64,000 bases of DNA from Theobroma cacao (lineage: Eukaryota > Streptophyta > Magnoliopsida > Malvales > Malvaceae). Made by a program: the position numbers and the translations under genes. The DNA lies in the NCBI RefSeq assembly GCF_000208745.1, contig NC_030852.1, positions 12,488,301 to 12,552,300 of the forward strand. Direction: 5' to 3'. A model generated the notes under the pieces. That model made no database searches, was not told the DNA's origin, and was given only the letters and a program-made list of their open reading frames with translations. Below are positions 36,052 through 48,501 of the stretch, in pieces (within the stretch, counting starts at the first letter, position 1; every line of letters begins with the position of its first letter).

Positions 36052-38636
36052 TGTCACAGCCTAATTCCCGGGCCATGATCGGCGCATTAACTAAATGGGC
36101 ATAGCCTACTAAGCCCAAGCAAGGCTTTTTATGTGATCCTGTTCATTATTCTATCCATCACTTTAAATGTCATATTTCGTGATTCTCAAGTATGATTATT
36201 TCAACAATAAAACATGGCAGTCAACTACTTACATTTATATTATCCTAAATAATGTCACCCATTGTCAACTCATTGTGGTAACGTTAATCAAAATAAACAT
36301 ATATTGTTTATGACATGTATCTTAGTGGTTTACATTACATGTAAGTATACATAGGCAAAAAGACTCACTGACTTCTAGCGGAGTGACCTTGGGTGAAGGT
36401 GCAGCTACTGAATGCCATGGTACCTATCAAAAGGTGAGTGTCAGTGGACGCCTCAGTCTAGGTCCCAACTATCTCTGAATCTGAAAAACATGAAGTTGAA
36501 AAAAGTGAGTATAAACCCAGTGAGTGAACATAGGAAGGGAATAAGCATTAATACGGGAAGTTTAGAGAACATGATGCATTTGTATTGAAAATAATGCAAT
36601 TTAGCTCAATTTCTGGTTAAAACATCTTAATGCAACCCTTATCAAAAAAGAAATTAAAAAGTGAAAGTACAGTAGAGTTCAAGCAAGGCAAGCATAGCGG
36701 AACGAATCTCGTTGCGGATGAAAGGCACTCTCGCTGCAACGAACTTCAGGACAAATTTTTGAACCAACAAACCAAGAGTTTGTCACTGTAGTGAGAATGC
36801 AATTTCGCTACAATGAAAATCCGGGTAGGCATTTTACCCAACCACCCGAGAGTTTCTCCCTGCAGCGAGAATGCATTTTTGCTCCAGCGAAATTATGGGC
36901 TAGTCAAGCCCCCAGCACTCGAGAGTTCCTCACTGCAACGAGAATGAATTTCGCTGCAACGAGAACAGGGCAATGAAATTAAAAGAATTTTGGTCACAAC
37001 GAAAACCCATTTTTTTACTGTAGTGAAAATCAATTGGAAAGCATTTGTCAAATAGTAACATTCAATATTCAATGCAAACACATAATACTTTCCCTAACCT
37101 CTCTATGTATGTGTGTACATGTATACAACTCCCATCTCACAAGCTCATGTGCACTTCCATACTGCACATAGCTAGAATCATCATGTGCACTCCCACACCT
37201 CACAAGGCAACATCATCATGTGTACTCCCACATGACACATGGCATATATCATCAGTGTGTGCACTCACACAACACACCACTATCACGCACATGGCATATA
37301 TCATCAGTGTGTGCACTCACATAGCACACCACTATCACTGTCATGTGCACTACAACACTGCACACGCACGGTTACAATTATCACCAAATAGTGCCATTCA
37401 ATGCATAACATACACATCAACATAATGTAGAAACACATGAATTCGTCACATTCATATTTCACAACATAAAAACGTTTCATCAAGGGCTTGTTCCCATCTA
37501 AATTTTAAAGAAAAACCAATAAAAGATTTGCAAGTGGTTCAATCAAGCATATAATCATTTATTCCAAAACATTTTAATGCAAGTACACTCAGTTGTCTTT
37601 ATTGATTCTTTAATCGACTCCGACATCCACTAATGCTCTAAGTGGAGATGTGGGATCTCGTTGGAACCTATCACACACAATAGCATCACACCAACTCAAT
37701 TGACATGAATATTATTCCAAAAGCTATTTTCCTAAATCAAGTTTTGCTAGTTATTTCTAACTAGCTTCCAATTACCATTTGACTAGTCATTAGTTTACAC
37801 TACTCTAGTCACACTAAGAATAAATAAACAACCCTCAACAATAAATAACCCACAACTCTAATTATTGGCCATCATCAACAACTTAAAAGCAAACCTAACT
37901 CACTACTGACCTTGGTGGTTTTATAGTTGAATTCCTTTCCAAGAGTTTGTCAAGCTATTATGGAAAGTCTCTCTCTCTCTCTCTAAAACATCCAACTACT
38001 GAGAGAAAGTATTGAGAAAAGACTTTTGAGGGTTCTTGAGGTGTAGAAGTGAAAGAGCACAAAGAATTCTATGAAAAAATGTACCAAAACTTGGGAATTT
38101 AAGTTACTTTGAGAAAGTTATGGATGTTTCAAGGGATGGCTTCCATGGAAGATGGAAACGTGAAATGGAGAAGAGAAATGGGAAGAAGAAGAAGAAGCTA
38201 CTGGAAGTGACGAGAAAGTTCTGGAAAAAATGAGATATTTATCCTATAGTTGACTAAGTTCCACTTATTTACAAAAATGCCATTACATAGTTAACTTTGC
38301 CTTTTTCTTCCCTTTTGGCTTAGACTTTTTACTCTTTTGACACTGAGAAAAGGTCCACAAGAGATTAAAGGTACTCAAGTTTAGGAAAACTTAAAAATTT
38401 AGATTTGAGACCCAAAATGACCATTTTGCCGCTACCGTGAAAATCATCATTATTTCAATTTTCTTCGTTTTATTCATTATTAATAACTCATTCATTTATT
38501 CCTTAGGCCTACTTAGACCTTAATAATGTTAGAAAAACCTACTTCTAGGAGCTCACCAAGAAAATGACAGAACTACCCCTAACCCATGTCATCGTGTCTA
38601 CCTCCATTACATGTCTATGAAGGTCTAGGTTTCACA
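36052..38636 (-). repeat. 3' LTR of element 2
   Basis: 2585 bp, tgtcacagcc to aggtttcaca on the plus strand. Contains palindromes (36700-37035), minisatellite arrays (37130-37375), a (CT)n tract near 37970 and a TATA-like motif (ataaatatc, minus, 38235-38243). Unlike three other family A copies it lacks the LTR-shared block, so it represents a subfamily. Confidence 0.92.
37242..37345. repeat. Two 52-bp tandem units in the element 2 LTR
   Basis: The unit runs ggcatatatcatcagtgtgt through ccactatcacgcacat and is repeated twice with few changes, matching two units in the 5' LTR at 44996-45098. It includes tgtgtgcactcacaca, which is close to palindromic. The family C LTR inserted right at the end of this array in the 5' LTR. 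Confidence 0.8.
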
Positions 38637-38650
38637 TTCTCCCCCACTAA
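38637..38650 (-). other. Polypurine tract of element 2
   Basis: The minus strand reads agtgggggagaa immediately before the LTR start tgtgaaacc, the expected priming site for second-strand synthesis. Confidence 0.85.
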
Positions 38651-38698
38651 AAGAAATTCGGTCCCCGAATTTAAATCTAACTATAAGGTAGCATACCT

Positions 38699-38881
38699 TT
38701 ACGCATTGAAGAGGTGCAGATACTTTGTTCGCATCTCTTCTTCAACTTCCCACATTACCTCTTCACTGGTGTGGTTTCGCCATAGCACTTTTACTGAGGC
38801 TACATCCTTTGAATGGAGCTTTTTAACTTGCCTATCAAGAATAGGCACCGGTTGTTCTTCATAAGTTAAGTCATCTCTCAA
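38699..38881 (-). pseudogene. Integrase C-terminal chromodomain of element 2
   Basis: The frame reads VPILDRQVKKLHSKDV, then VKVLWRNHTSEEVMWEVEEEM and ends YLHLF, the pattern of the plant chromovirus chromodomain that can steer integration toward particular histone marks. It is in frame with the integrase C-terminal domain but separated by a TAG at 38882 where family members carry Gln, a C-to-T change. It is about 50 residues, normal for the family. This domain is the main evidence for calling both minus-strand elements chromoviruses. Confidence 0.85.
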
Positions 38882-40140
38882 CTAAATGGTTTCATACCGT
38901 ATTACATGAGATGGATCTGGGTTATACTTTCTAAGCATTGACACATGAAACATCGGATGAATATTCGAGAGGTCTGGTAGTAGTGCCAACTGGTATGCTA
39001 CTGCTCTAACCTTTTCTAAGATCTCAAAAAGGCCTACATACTGAGGACTTAATTTTCCTTTCTTGCTGAATCTCATTACCCCTTTTGTTGGTAAGACCTT
39101 CAAAAATACATGGTCCCTCACTTGAAACTCTAAGTCTCTCCGTCTATTATCAGCATATGACTTTTGTCTACTTTGTGCTGATAACATCCTCTATCGAATC
39201 AAGAATATCTTCTCGGTGGCGTCCTATACCAACTCTAGCCCCAAGAGTTTCCTTTCTCCCACCTCTAGCCATCTAATGGGTGACCTAGACCTCCATCCAT
39301 ATAATGCCTCAAATGGTGCCATTTGGATGCTAGCTTGGAAGTTATTGTTTTAAGCAAACTCCACTAAGGGTAGATACCAATCCCATCTAACCCCAAAGTC
39401 TATTACACATGCCCTCAGCATATCTTTTAATGTCTATATTGTTTGTTCAGATTACCCAACAGTTTGAGGGTGGAAGGTCATGCTAAAATCCAATTTAGTG
39501 CCCAATGCTTCTTGCAACTTTCCCCAAAACCTATTGGTGAATTTTGTCCCTCTGTTAGATACTATAGAAATGGGAATACCATGTAGTTGTACTATCTTGT
39601 CCACATAAACTTAGGCATACTGGGCAGCCCCGTATGTAGTTTTAATCGAATAAAATGAGTTGACTTTGTTAACCAATCTACTATGAACCAAATCAAGTTA
39701 TAGCCCCCACTAGTTCGAGGCAAGCCTCGTTACAAAGTCCATTACAACATGCTCCCACTTCTATTCGAGCACTAGTAATGGCTGTAGTAGCCTTGTTGGC
39801 CTTTGGTGCTCGGCCTTAACCTGCTGGCAAACCAGGCACTTGGAGACAAACTTCACTACATCTTTCTTAAGTCCTTCCCACTAGTATACCTCCCTCAAAT
39901 CTTGATACATCTTTGTAGCTCCTAGATGCACCACATATGCTGCCATATGCGCCTCCTCTAATATTTTTCTCCTCAATCCATCACTATCAGGCACATAAAG
40001 TCTGGTTCCATACCTCAATACTCCATTTGTGCCTTTAGTAAACATTTTTCCTTTCCCTCCCTGAGGTTCCTTCAAGGCCTTGGCTACGAACTCATCTTTA
40101 CTTTAGACTTCCTTAATTCGGTCTATTAAAATAGGTCTAA
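38882..40140 (-). pseudogene. Integrase of element 2, degenerate
   Basis: The C-terminal domain reads SRQKSYADNRRRDLEFQV, GDHVFLKV-like (RDHVFLKVLPTKGVMRF) and KLSPQYVGLFEIL, the GPY/F module with GPF changed to GLF (39187-38882). The catalytic core lies at about 39200-39790 and matches element 1 but is full of stops. The frame 40075-39881 is the Zn-finger side (YVPDSDGLRRKILEEAHMAAY, ATKMYQDLREVY). Confidence 0.83.
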
Positions 40141-41640
40141 CTCTAAAATGTGCTAACAATGCATTTGTCTTTGAAACTTCAAAATGCACACCCACATCTC
40201 CTAATCCCTACATCTCCTGAATCAAAGACGTCCTATCCAAAGATATATGTGCTAGACTCCCCATCGATTTCAAACTTAAGGCATTCGCCATTACATTAGC
40301 CTTACCGAGATGATGTAGAATGGTGCAGTCATAATCCTTAAGCAACTCCATCCACCTACGTTGCCGCAAGTTAAGATCCCTCTACTGAAATATGTACTTT
40401 AAACTCTTGTGTTCTGTATATATCTCGCAAGTCTCACCATACAAATAATGTCTCTAAACTTTTAAGGCAAACATGATTGCTGCCATCTCCAAATCGTGTG
40501 TGGGGTAATTTTGCTATTACCTTTTAAGTTGTCTTGATGCATATTCCCATGCTACATTAATACACACCTTAAACCAACCCATGTTGCATCACAAAATATC
40601 GTGTAACCTCTTGTGCCTTGCGGTAGGCTTAATACTGGAGTGGTGGTGAGACAAGCCTTAAGCTTCTCAAAGCTATCCTCACAAGCATCCGACCACACAA
40701 ATTTTGTATCCTTATGTGTCAGCCTAGTCAAAGGAGCGGCTATTTTGGAGAAATCCTTCACAAAACGACGGTAATAGCTGGCCAAACCCAAAAAGCTTCT
40801 AATCTCTGTAACTGAGGTTGGCCTTGGCCACTTTTCTACTGCCTCAACTTTTTTGGGATCAACTTGTACCCCCTCCTTGGAAACCATATGTCTTAAAAAG
40901 GCAACACTTTCGAGCCAGAACTCACACTTGAAGAACTTGGCATACAATTGATGTTCCCTCAAGGTTTGGAGCACTACTTTAAGGTGTTGCTCGTGCTCCT
41001 CTTTACTCCTCAAGTATATCAAGATGTCATCAATAAATACCACCACAAACTTGTCCAAATAAGGCTTGAACACTCGGTTCATCAAATCCATAAATGCTGC
41101 AGAGCCATTCGTGAGTCCAAATGACATTACTAAAAACTCATACTGCTCAAATCTTGTTTGAAATGCGGTCTTTGGTACATCCTCATTTTGAATCCTTAAT
41201 TGATGGTACCTAGACTGTAAATCGATTTTTGAGAAACATTGTGCTCCTTGTAGTTGGTCAAATAAATCATCTATTCTCGGAATGGGGTACTTATTCTTCA
41301 TTGTCACTTTATTAAGCTGTAGGTAGTCAATACATAATCTAAGTGACCCATCTTTCTTCTTTACAAATAGCATCGGTGGTCCCCATGGTGAGACACTGGG
41401 GCGAATGCAGCCTTTATCCAACAAATCTTCTAATTGATCCTTAAGTTCCTTAAGCTCCGTAGGTGCCATTTTATATGAGGGTATGAATATGGGTCTAGTG
41501 TCCAGAATCAAGTCTATGCAAAATTCAATCTCTCGCTCGGAAGGCAACCCTAGTAGTTCATCCAGAAACACATATATAAACTCATTCACTACCGACACTT
41601 GGTTTATATCTCGACCTCCGTTTGGGTATCTCTCACAATA
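40141..41640 (-). pseudogene. Reverse transcriptase and RNase H of element 2, longest intact coding stretch
   Basis: The 348-codon frame 41598-40552 spans the whole [68 protein letters not shown], the catalytic [11 protein letters not shown], the thumb [18 protein letters not shown], and the first RNase H strand with its Asp ([15 protein letters not shown]). The canonical NAPAAF has become NGSAAF. RNase H continues with stops to about 40141. This is the longest uninterrupted coding frame in the window. Confidence 0.9.
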
Positions 41641-42245
41641 GCCAAGTAACTTGGATAACCCTGTCTTAATTACCTTTTAGTAGACATGACGGATATCTAA
41701 TTGGTTTAAGCATTACTCCTATCCCCCTGAATACTAAATGATGGCTTGCCTGGAAAATCAAATCTAACCAATTTATGATAATAGTCCACGTTGGCATGAC
41801 AAAGCAATAGCCAATCTTTTCCCAAGATCACATCAAAATCTAAAATGTCTAATTGCACTAGATTTACCAAAGTGCCTTTGTCCTTGACCCGAGCTACACA
41901 GGACCTATATTCCCACTCTGCCACAAATACCTCACTAAAAGGGGTAGACACCATTAATTTTTTTTCTCTCATAACACAATCTTTACCTAATGGGGGTGCA
42001 AAGCATGGAGAAACAAAAGAGTGCATAGAATCAGGATCAAACAATACTCGAGCATTCATACTATAAATAGAAAGAATACTTGAGACCACAACATTGGATG
42101 TCTGGGCCTCTTGTGGTGTTAAAGCAAATACCCTTGCGTGACCCCTACTAGCGAAACTCTGACGTCCAGACCCAGATGGCCTACCCTAAGAGGAAGTAAC
42201 AACACCTCTACCTCTTGATCCACTAGCCTCCTAATCAAACGAGGT
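41641..42245 (-). pseudogene. Protease of element 2, degenerate
   Basis: Frame 42089-41706 reads [25 protein letters not shown] at its start; the active-site triplet seen as DPGATH in element 1 is DPDSMH here, so the Gly is replaced and the domain is probably dead. It continues with VIREEQL-like, [24 protein letters not shown] and FSIQGDRSN. Upstream, [14 protein letters not shown] linker sequence reads through 42230 in another frame. Confidence 0.8.
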
Positions 42246-43546
42246 GGCCACTGAAAGAGCAGACAAAGCTAGCTGAGTGGAGTCGCACGCAGAACCTTGT
42301 GATTGATAAGCCATCGAGCAATTCCTCCTAATATATCCAAGTTCACCACACAAGAAACAAACTACTGTAGCACGGAGGCATCTTCCTCTATGTCATCCCC
42401 CACATATATTGCAACGATTGATAACTTGACTACCCTGCCTTAAATCTTGCTGCCTCCCAACACTGAAGGTTTTCTATTCTACTCCAATGATTGCACTAGC
42501 CAAGTCACTCCCCTGTTGGGGTAACCGCGAGTCTCTTTATGGGCCTTGCAAGCTAGAAGATGAAATACCACAACTAAAGTCTCTGTGACCTTGATGGCCC
42601 TCTATCTTGGCCCTCTTGACTCTATCCCTTGCAGCCCTACTCTCATTGCTCCTCATCTCAATCCGTTGAGTGCAGTCTACGACTACGGAGTACGTGTCAA
42701 AATCCTTGGATGCTACAGCTCTAAACAATGGCTCCACTAGCGCATCCACAAACCTTCGAATCTTTATCTCTTCTTTGGAAACTAGATATGGTGCATACTG
42801 AGCCAACTGAGTGAATTTGATGTCGTATTCAGACACCGTCATACTTGGGGTCTGTACTAATGCCTCAAACTCTCTAGCTCTCGTGTTTCATACACTGGTG
42901 GGTAAGAATCAATCCAAAAACTCTGTACTGAACTCATTCCAAGTCAATGGTGTTGCATCCGTTGGCCTACCTCTACGTAATGAGCCATACCACTCTTATG
43001 CCATATCTTCTAATCGAAAAGCAGTTAACTCAACTGATCTAATACTAGAACATCCCAAGGCCTCACAAATCTTTTCCATCTTATCTAAGAAAACCTAAGG
43101 TTTCTCCGATGCATTGGACCTAGTAAACAACGAAGGCTTAAGCTTCAGGAAGTTAGGAAATGAAACCTCTACATAACCCCTCTCAACCTCTATGTGTTGG
43201 CGATCAACCTGTCCTTGTGAACTAGGGGACTCTTGAGCATGTCTCCCCTTTACTATTCTCTGTATGTCATCCATACAGGTTGCCATCATCTTTATAACCC
43301 TATTAACCCCTTGTAAACCTGCAACCATGTCTTCGATGGTAATGCCCCCAATTAGTTGTCTATCTGCATCACCTAAGGACTATTCCTCCTCATGTCTACT
43401 CATAGACGTATCCACCCTCACCGACCTAATGGCCCTGCCACGTCTGCCTCACCCTCTAAGGGTGGGTGCCGATGGCCTACCTATCGTCTCGTTAAGAGCA
43501 TCTTGCTCCCCATCCATCTCGAGGCGGCTCGTGTCTTAGGTGGCAT
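42246..43546 (-). pseudogene. Gag of element 2, degenerate
   Basis: The start codon is at 43546 (MPPKTRAASRW), the family-typical opening. The capsid-like part reads [20 protein letters not shown] and [14 protein letters not shown] (42842-42700). The first Cys/His box reads CNICGG-stop-HRGRC and the zinc knuckle reads CFLCGELGYIRRNC, with the usual His replaced by Tyr (about 42330-42360). Both changes would weaken RNA binding. Frame breaks occur near 43095 and 42840. Confidence 0.82.
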
Positions 43547-43752
43547 TCTTACCTAAACAAGAGCAAACACCTATTATTAAACACATTTTATAATTATAAC
43601 TTAGGAAAAAATGTGGTTTCTAGAATAGGGAATTTATACAGTCTCATAGTTATAAAATGTGTCACGATTCACAATTCACAACTGAAGTTTCCACATAAAA
43701 ACCCGATACTCCGTTGCACCAATAATGAAAATCCTAAGACCTAAACAACTTA

Positions 43753-43767
43753 GGGCTCTAATACGAA
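43753..43767 (-). other. Primer binding site of element 2
   Basis: The minus strand reads ttcgtattagagccc next to the 5' LTR end, a two-mismatch form of TTGGTATCAGAGCC (tRNA-iMet). It corresponds to the better-kept site at 8342-8355 in element 1. Confidence 0.75.
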
Positions 43768-43770
43768 CTT

Positions 43771-46700
43771 TGTCACAGCTTAATTCTCAGGCCATGATCG
43801 GCGCATGGACTCAATGGGCATAACCCACTAAGCCCAAGTAAGCCTTTTTATGTGATCCTGTTCATTATTCCATCCATCACTTTAAATGTCATATTTTGTG
43901 ATTCTCAAGTTTGATTATTTCAACAATATAAAATGGCAGTCAACTACTTACATATATATTATCCAAAATAATGTCACCCATTGCCAACTCATAGTGGCAA
44001 CGTTAATCAAAATAAACATATATTGTTTATGACATGTATCTTAGTGGTTTACATCACATGTATGTATACACAGACAAAAAGACTTATTGACTTCCAGCAA
44101 AGTGACCTTGGGTAAAGGTACAGCTACTGAATGCCATGGCACCTACCAAAAGGTGAGTGTTAATGGACGCCTCAGTTTAGGTCCCAACGATCTCTGAATC
44201 TAAAAAACATAAAGTTGAAAAGAGTGAGTATAAACCCAATGAGTGAACATAGAAAGGGACCAAGCATTAATATGGGAAGTTTTAGAAAACATGATGCACT
44301 TGTATTGAAAACAATGCAATTTAGCTCAATTTCTTGCTAAAACCTCTTAATGCAATCGTTAATCATTTAGTGCCTTAGTATTGAAAAATTCATGATCATT
44401 AAAGAGATTAAAGTGTGAAAGTAAAGTAGAGTTTGAGCAAGGCAAGCATAGTGGAGCGAATCTCGCTGCAACGAAAAGGCATTCTCGCTGCAGTGAACTT
44501 CAAGGAAAAATTTTTGAACCAATGACTCGAGAGTTTCTCACTATCACAAGAATGCAATTTCGCTGTAGCGAAAATCTAGGCATGCATTTTACCCAACCAC
44601 CGAGAATTTCTCGCTGCAGTGAAAAAGCATTTTTGCTACAGTAAAATTCTGGGCTAGTCAAGCCCCAACACTCGAGAGTTTCTCGTTGCAGCGAGAATGA
44701 ATTTTGCTGCAGTGAGAAACAAGGCAATGAAATTAAAAGAATTTTGGTCACAATGAAATCCCATTTTTTTGCTGCAGTGAAAATCAATTGGATAGCATTT
44801 GTCAAATAGTAACATTCAATATTCAATGTAAACACATAATACTTTCCCTAACCCCTCTATGTACGTGTATACATGTATACAACTCCCATCTCACTAGGTC
44901 ATGTACATTTCCACACCGCACATAGCTAGAATCATCTTGTGCACTCCCACACCGCACAAGGCAATATCATCATGTGCACTCCCACATCGCACATGGCATA
45001 TATCATCAGTGTGTGCACTCACACAGCACACCACTATCACGCATATGGCATATATCATCAGTGTGTGCACTCGCACAGCACAGCACTATCACGCACATGA
45101 TGTCACAACCCGAAGCCTCCCTCGGGCCCATGACAACCCTCGCGACGTCCCGATTGACACTCATTGACCGGAATGCCAATCGGAACCCCACAAGGCTTAC
45201 ATATCAATTTCTTGCCTCTTTTGTGAACAATCATTTTTAAACATTCCGTTTTAAACAATTACCAATCATTTCCGACTCAAGTAAATCAAAAGACAAAATT
45301 ATTTTAAAAGGATTTATAGACAAATATTACTATTCAAAATATTGATTAAAATATAGTATTTTTATATAAAACAATATTTATAGAAACACGTGTAAAAATC
45401 TTTTATAATGTGGAAGTAAAATAAATTCATACATACAATAATTTACAAAGTTATAATATACAATAATAATTATAATGACAAGCGGCCCCTAAATACACCA
45501 AGTGTTGGTGATAGTAACCGACTGTTTGTAAGATAGAGGTGTCAACTGGAATCCTCGATAAAATCGGTATCTACAAGCTACCACAGGCCTGAAATATTTG
45601 GAAATGAGGTGGATGAGACTTTGCAATCCTAATGAGTAAATAGATATTATCATAAATATCTAAAGGCGAGTAAAATGGAGGCTAGTTTAAACAACAAATC
45701 ACAAACCATTTCATAAGGTTTTCAATTTATTTCTTAAACCATAAAATATTTGTAATTTACCAAAACAGTTCTTAAGGCTTCTGACTTTTATTAAAAACAA
45801 GGCTCAAGCCAAAACTAATCCACGGGGATACCTTGACCGAGGCATCTAACTGAGTCCGTCAAGGTTGTTAAGATATTTACATGTGAAACACATTTTTATT
45901 TTTAAAACAAGTCGTTCCTTGGCGTTAGCCGAGTTACACATTCACGTGGGGGTTCGAAGTGAAGTGAGCTCTAATACTACCCCGAGAGTTACCCTCCTCG
46001 CCTCTACTATCGGAGTAACTATATAACTGGGTTTACCGTGCCCTTCTAATAGGTAGTTCACGGAAACCTGTCACTGCAGTGACTAAACCCACCAATTTTA
46101 ATAAAATTTCGACAATATAACGTGGCTTTTATTTATTTACCCAGCCTGCATAGTAAAAGACAGCTTACATAAATTTCCAATGCAATTATCAAATATAGCC
46201 ACATATATACTCATATATCGTAAGTCATTCATAGGAAAATATATATTTCAAAATAATTGGTAACCTCCAATTACTCAATTTCATAATCAACACAATATAT
46301 TTTTATTTGTCACATTTATTTCTAAAACATCAAAAATCCCATTTTAATCTCATTTTCATTTCATAAAATCCATGAAAAGCATTTAAAAATAAACTCTAGA
46401 TAATTTACAATAATAATAGGTTTACTCACTGTTTGTATAAACTAATTGCTTTTTAGGTGCCCTGATCACTGTTCGTCGGGTACGACTTCCTTGCCTTTAT
46501 CGGAAGGCTCTTCTCCTTGACACATTGCAAAAATTTCACAATTTACCACATTGATGCTAAATCACTATATAATTTACTTAAATCCTATACTAATGCATGG
46601 TATGAAATGCAATAGCCTAAAACAGCTTAAACGCAGTATTAACCTATTTTTGGCACTTTACCCGTTAAATTGCTAACGCGTTCCATTTTAGCTCTAAATT

Positions 46701-48430
46701 GTCCCATTTTCTCTCCAACATTTCTAACCATTAAATATCAGTCAATAACTCACTAAAATCACCAAAATTAGCTCACTTTCCTCCTTGGAAAATTCGGCCA
46801 AAAATGGGACATTAATTCGGTAAATCTTCCCCTCTGTTTTTCTATCACATTTAACCATTTTTCTATCATTTCTCTTCATTTCTCTTAGAATAAAAATCAG
46901 TTCATCATCATTGTACATCATTGAACATTCAGCCAAGGGTGGGTATTGTGAAAATTTCATGCTTTCTTGCCCAATTTGATTTCTATACACATTTAACTAA
47001 CTAAAACTATCAATTTAACTAAAAATAAAAACATAAAAATTTCAAATTCCTCCCCTTTGAATTTCGTCCAGCCCTTGATATCACTTTTTGATCTCTCTCC
47101 TCAAGCATGCTAAATGGAAACAAAGGCATAAGAAAGGTAGAAATCAAGCTAAAGTCGAAAAATCTAACCGTTAGACGCGTAAACGGTCGAAAAACACGAT
47201 TTTCCCTTTGAATTTTCTAGTTTTCCTTTGGTTTTTCTCTTGTCTTCCTTTCCTCTCTATTTACTCTCTTGTTCTCTCCCTATGGCCGGCCATCACTTAA
47301 TATGGGGTTTAAATGGCTGACTTTTCATTAAAATAATATTAAATCATTAAAAAGTGCCATGTGTCACTTTTCCATTGGCCCGTTTTTAAAATTTCATCCA
47401 TTAAACTTTTATTTTTCACCACTTGAAATACCATAGTTATTCATACCAAAAATAAGTAAATCCTATGATTTTGATAAGTTTTGGGTGGTGAAAATTACGA
47501 TTTTTACCCCGGGGTGACAAAATTATCGTTTTGCCCCTATGTTTCGAAAATTGTCGGAATTGAAATTTGTCACTTCCTATCTTTAAATTATACTCCAAAT
47601 AGTTAATCTTGGTCAAAAATTTCACTCCATGATAAAATTATTATCTTAGGTGGCAAAATGACGATTTTGCCCCTGAACATCAAAATTTTCAATTTTTTCC
47701 CAAATGAACCCTCGAACTCCGAACAATCATTTTTAATCATTCCTGGACTGTAAAATATTAAATTTCATTCTACGATTCCTATTTGAACTAGCTCGAGGTT
47801 AAATTAACTCAGGTGTACCGTTAGGTATAATACCGGGTTTCGTCTATTCTTAGGAACTTTCCTAGCGTAATAACATGCTACTCAGTGCATGTATGTCATC
47901 ACATGTATTTATAGGGTCGGGTTTTACACATGGCATATATCATTAGTGTGTGCACTCGCACATCACATACTTAGTGCAAGAAAAAAAAGATGCTACTGGA
48001 AGTGAGGAGAAAGTGCTGGAAAAATGAGATATTTATCCTATAGTTGACTAAGTTTCACTTATTTACAAAAATGCCATTACATAATTGACTTTGCCTTCTT
48101 CTTCCCTTTTAGCTTAGACTTTTTACTCTTTTGACATTGAGAAAAGGTCCACAAGAGATTAAAGGTACTCCAGTTCAGGAAAACTTAAAAATTTGGACTC
48201 AATATCCAAAATGACCATTTTGCCCCTACCATAGAAATCATCATTATTTCAATTTTCTTCATTTTTTTCATTATTATATACCTCATTCATTTATTCCTTA
48301 GGCCTACTTAAACCTTAATAATGGTAGAAAAACCCACTTCTAGGAGCTCACCAAGAAAATGACAGAACAACCCCTAACCCACGTCATCGTGTCTACCTCC
48401 ACTACATGTCTAGAAGGTCTAGGTTTCACA
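43771..48430 (-). repeat. 5' LTR of element 2, with nested LTR and internal deletion
   Basis: It begins tgtcacagct at 43771 and ends aggtttcaca at 48430 on the plus strand. Removing the nested LTR (45101-47928) leaves about 1.83 kb against 2.585 kb for the 3' LTR. The missing 0.8 kb lies at about 47978, where minisatellite sequence (cacatacttagtgcaag) jumps to agatgctactggaagtg, skipping the equivalent of roughly 37300-38195. The (CT)n tract and neighbouring region are absent. Confidence 0.88.
45101..47928 (-). mobile_element. Solo LTR 'C' nested in element 2
   Basis: Starts tgtcacaacccga and ends gtcgggttttaca, 2828 bp. Flanks are catga (45096-45100) and catgg (47929-47933), with one mismatch. 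The uninterrupted host sequence cgcacatggcatatatcat is visible in the other LTR. It is a gypsy-type LTR different from family A beyond its first bases. Another member begins at 63163. No coding frame of interest was found. Confidence 0.85.
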
Positions 48431-48501
48431 ATAGCATATCACCAAAGTCCTCAAAGTACCATATATTTTATAAGTCATTCTCAATTAACTTAATTTACAC
48501 C

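Larger units (their letters stand above)
36052..48430 (-). mobile_element. Chromovirus 'element 2' (Ty3/gypsy, Tekay/Del-like), full-length with perfect TSD
   Basis: Both ends have 5-bp flanks atagc (36047-36051 and 48431-48435). Minus-strand order: 5' LTR (48430-43771, itself disrupted), PBS, gag, protease, RT, RNase H, integrase, chromodomain, PPT and 3' LTR (38636-36052). It is the best reference in the window for element 1, with the same domain order and mostly alignable protein. It carries the 2828-bp nested LTR at 45101-47928. Several stops and degraded stretches make it non-autonomous now. Confidence 0.93.

Noticed and set aside
37045..37425. 126-codon His/Thr-rich frame
   Set aside because: It is a translation of the gtgcactccc minisatellite in an LTR; the sister LTR has different frames over the same repeats.
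42811..43539. Plus-strand reading frames of 91-95 codons opposite gag of element 2
   Set aside because: They are antisense to a recognisable gag on the minus strand and show no protein family pattern.
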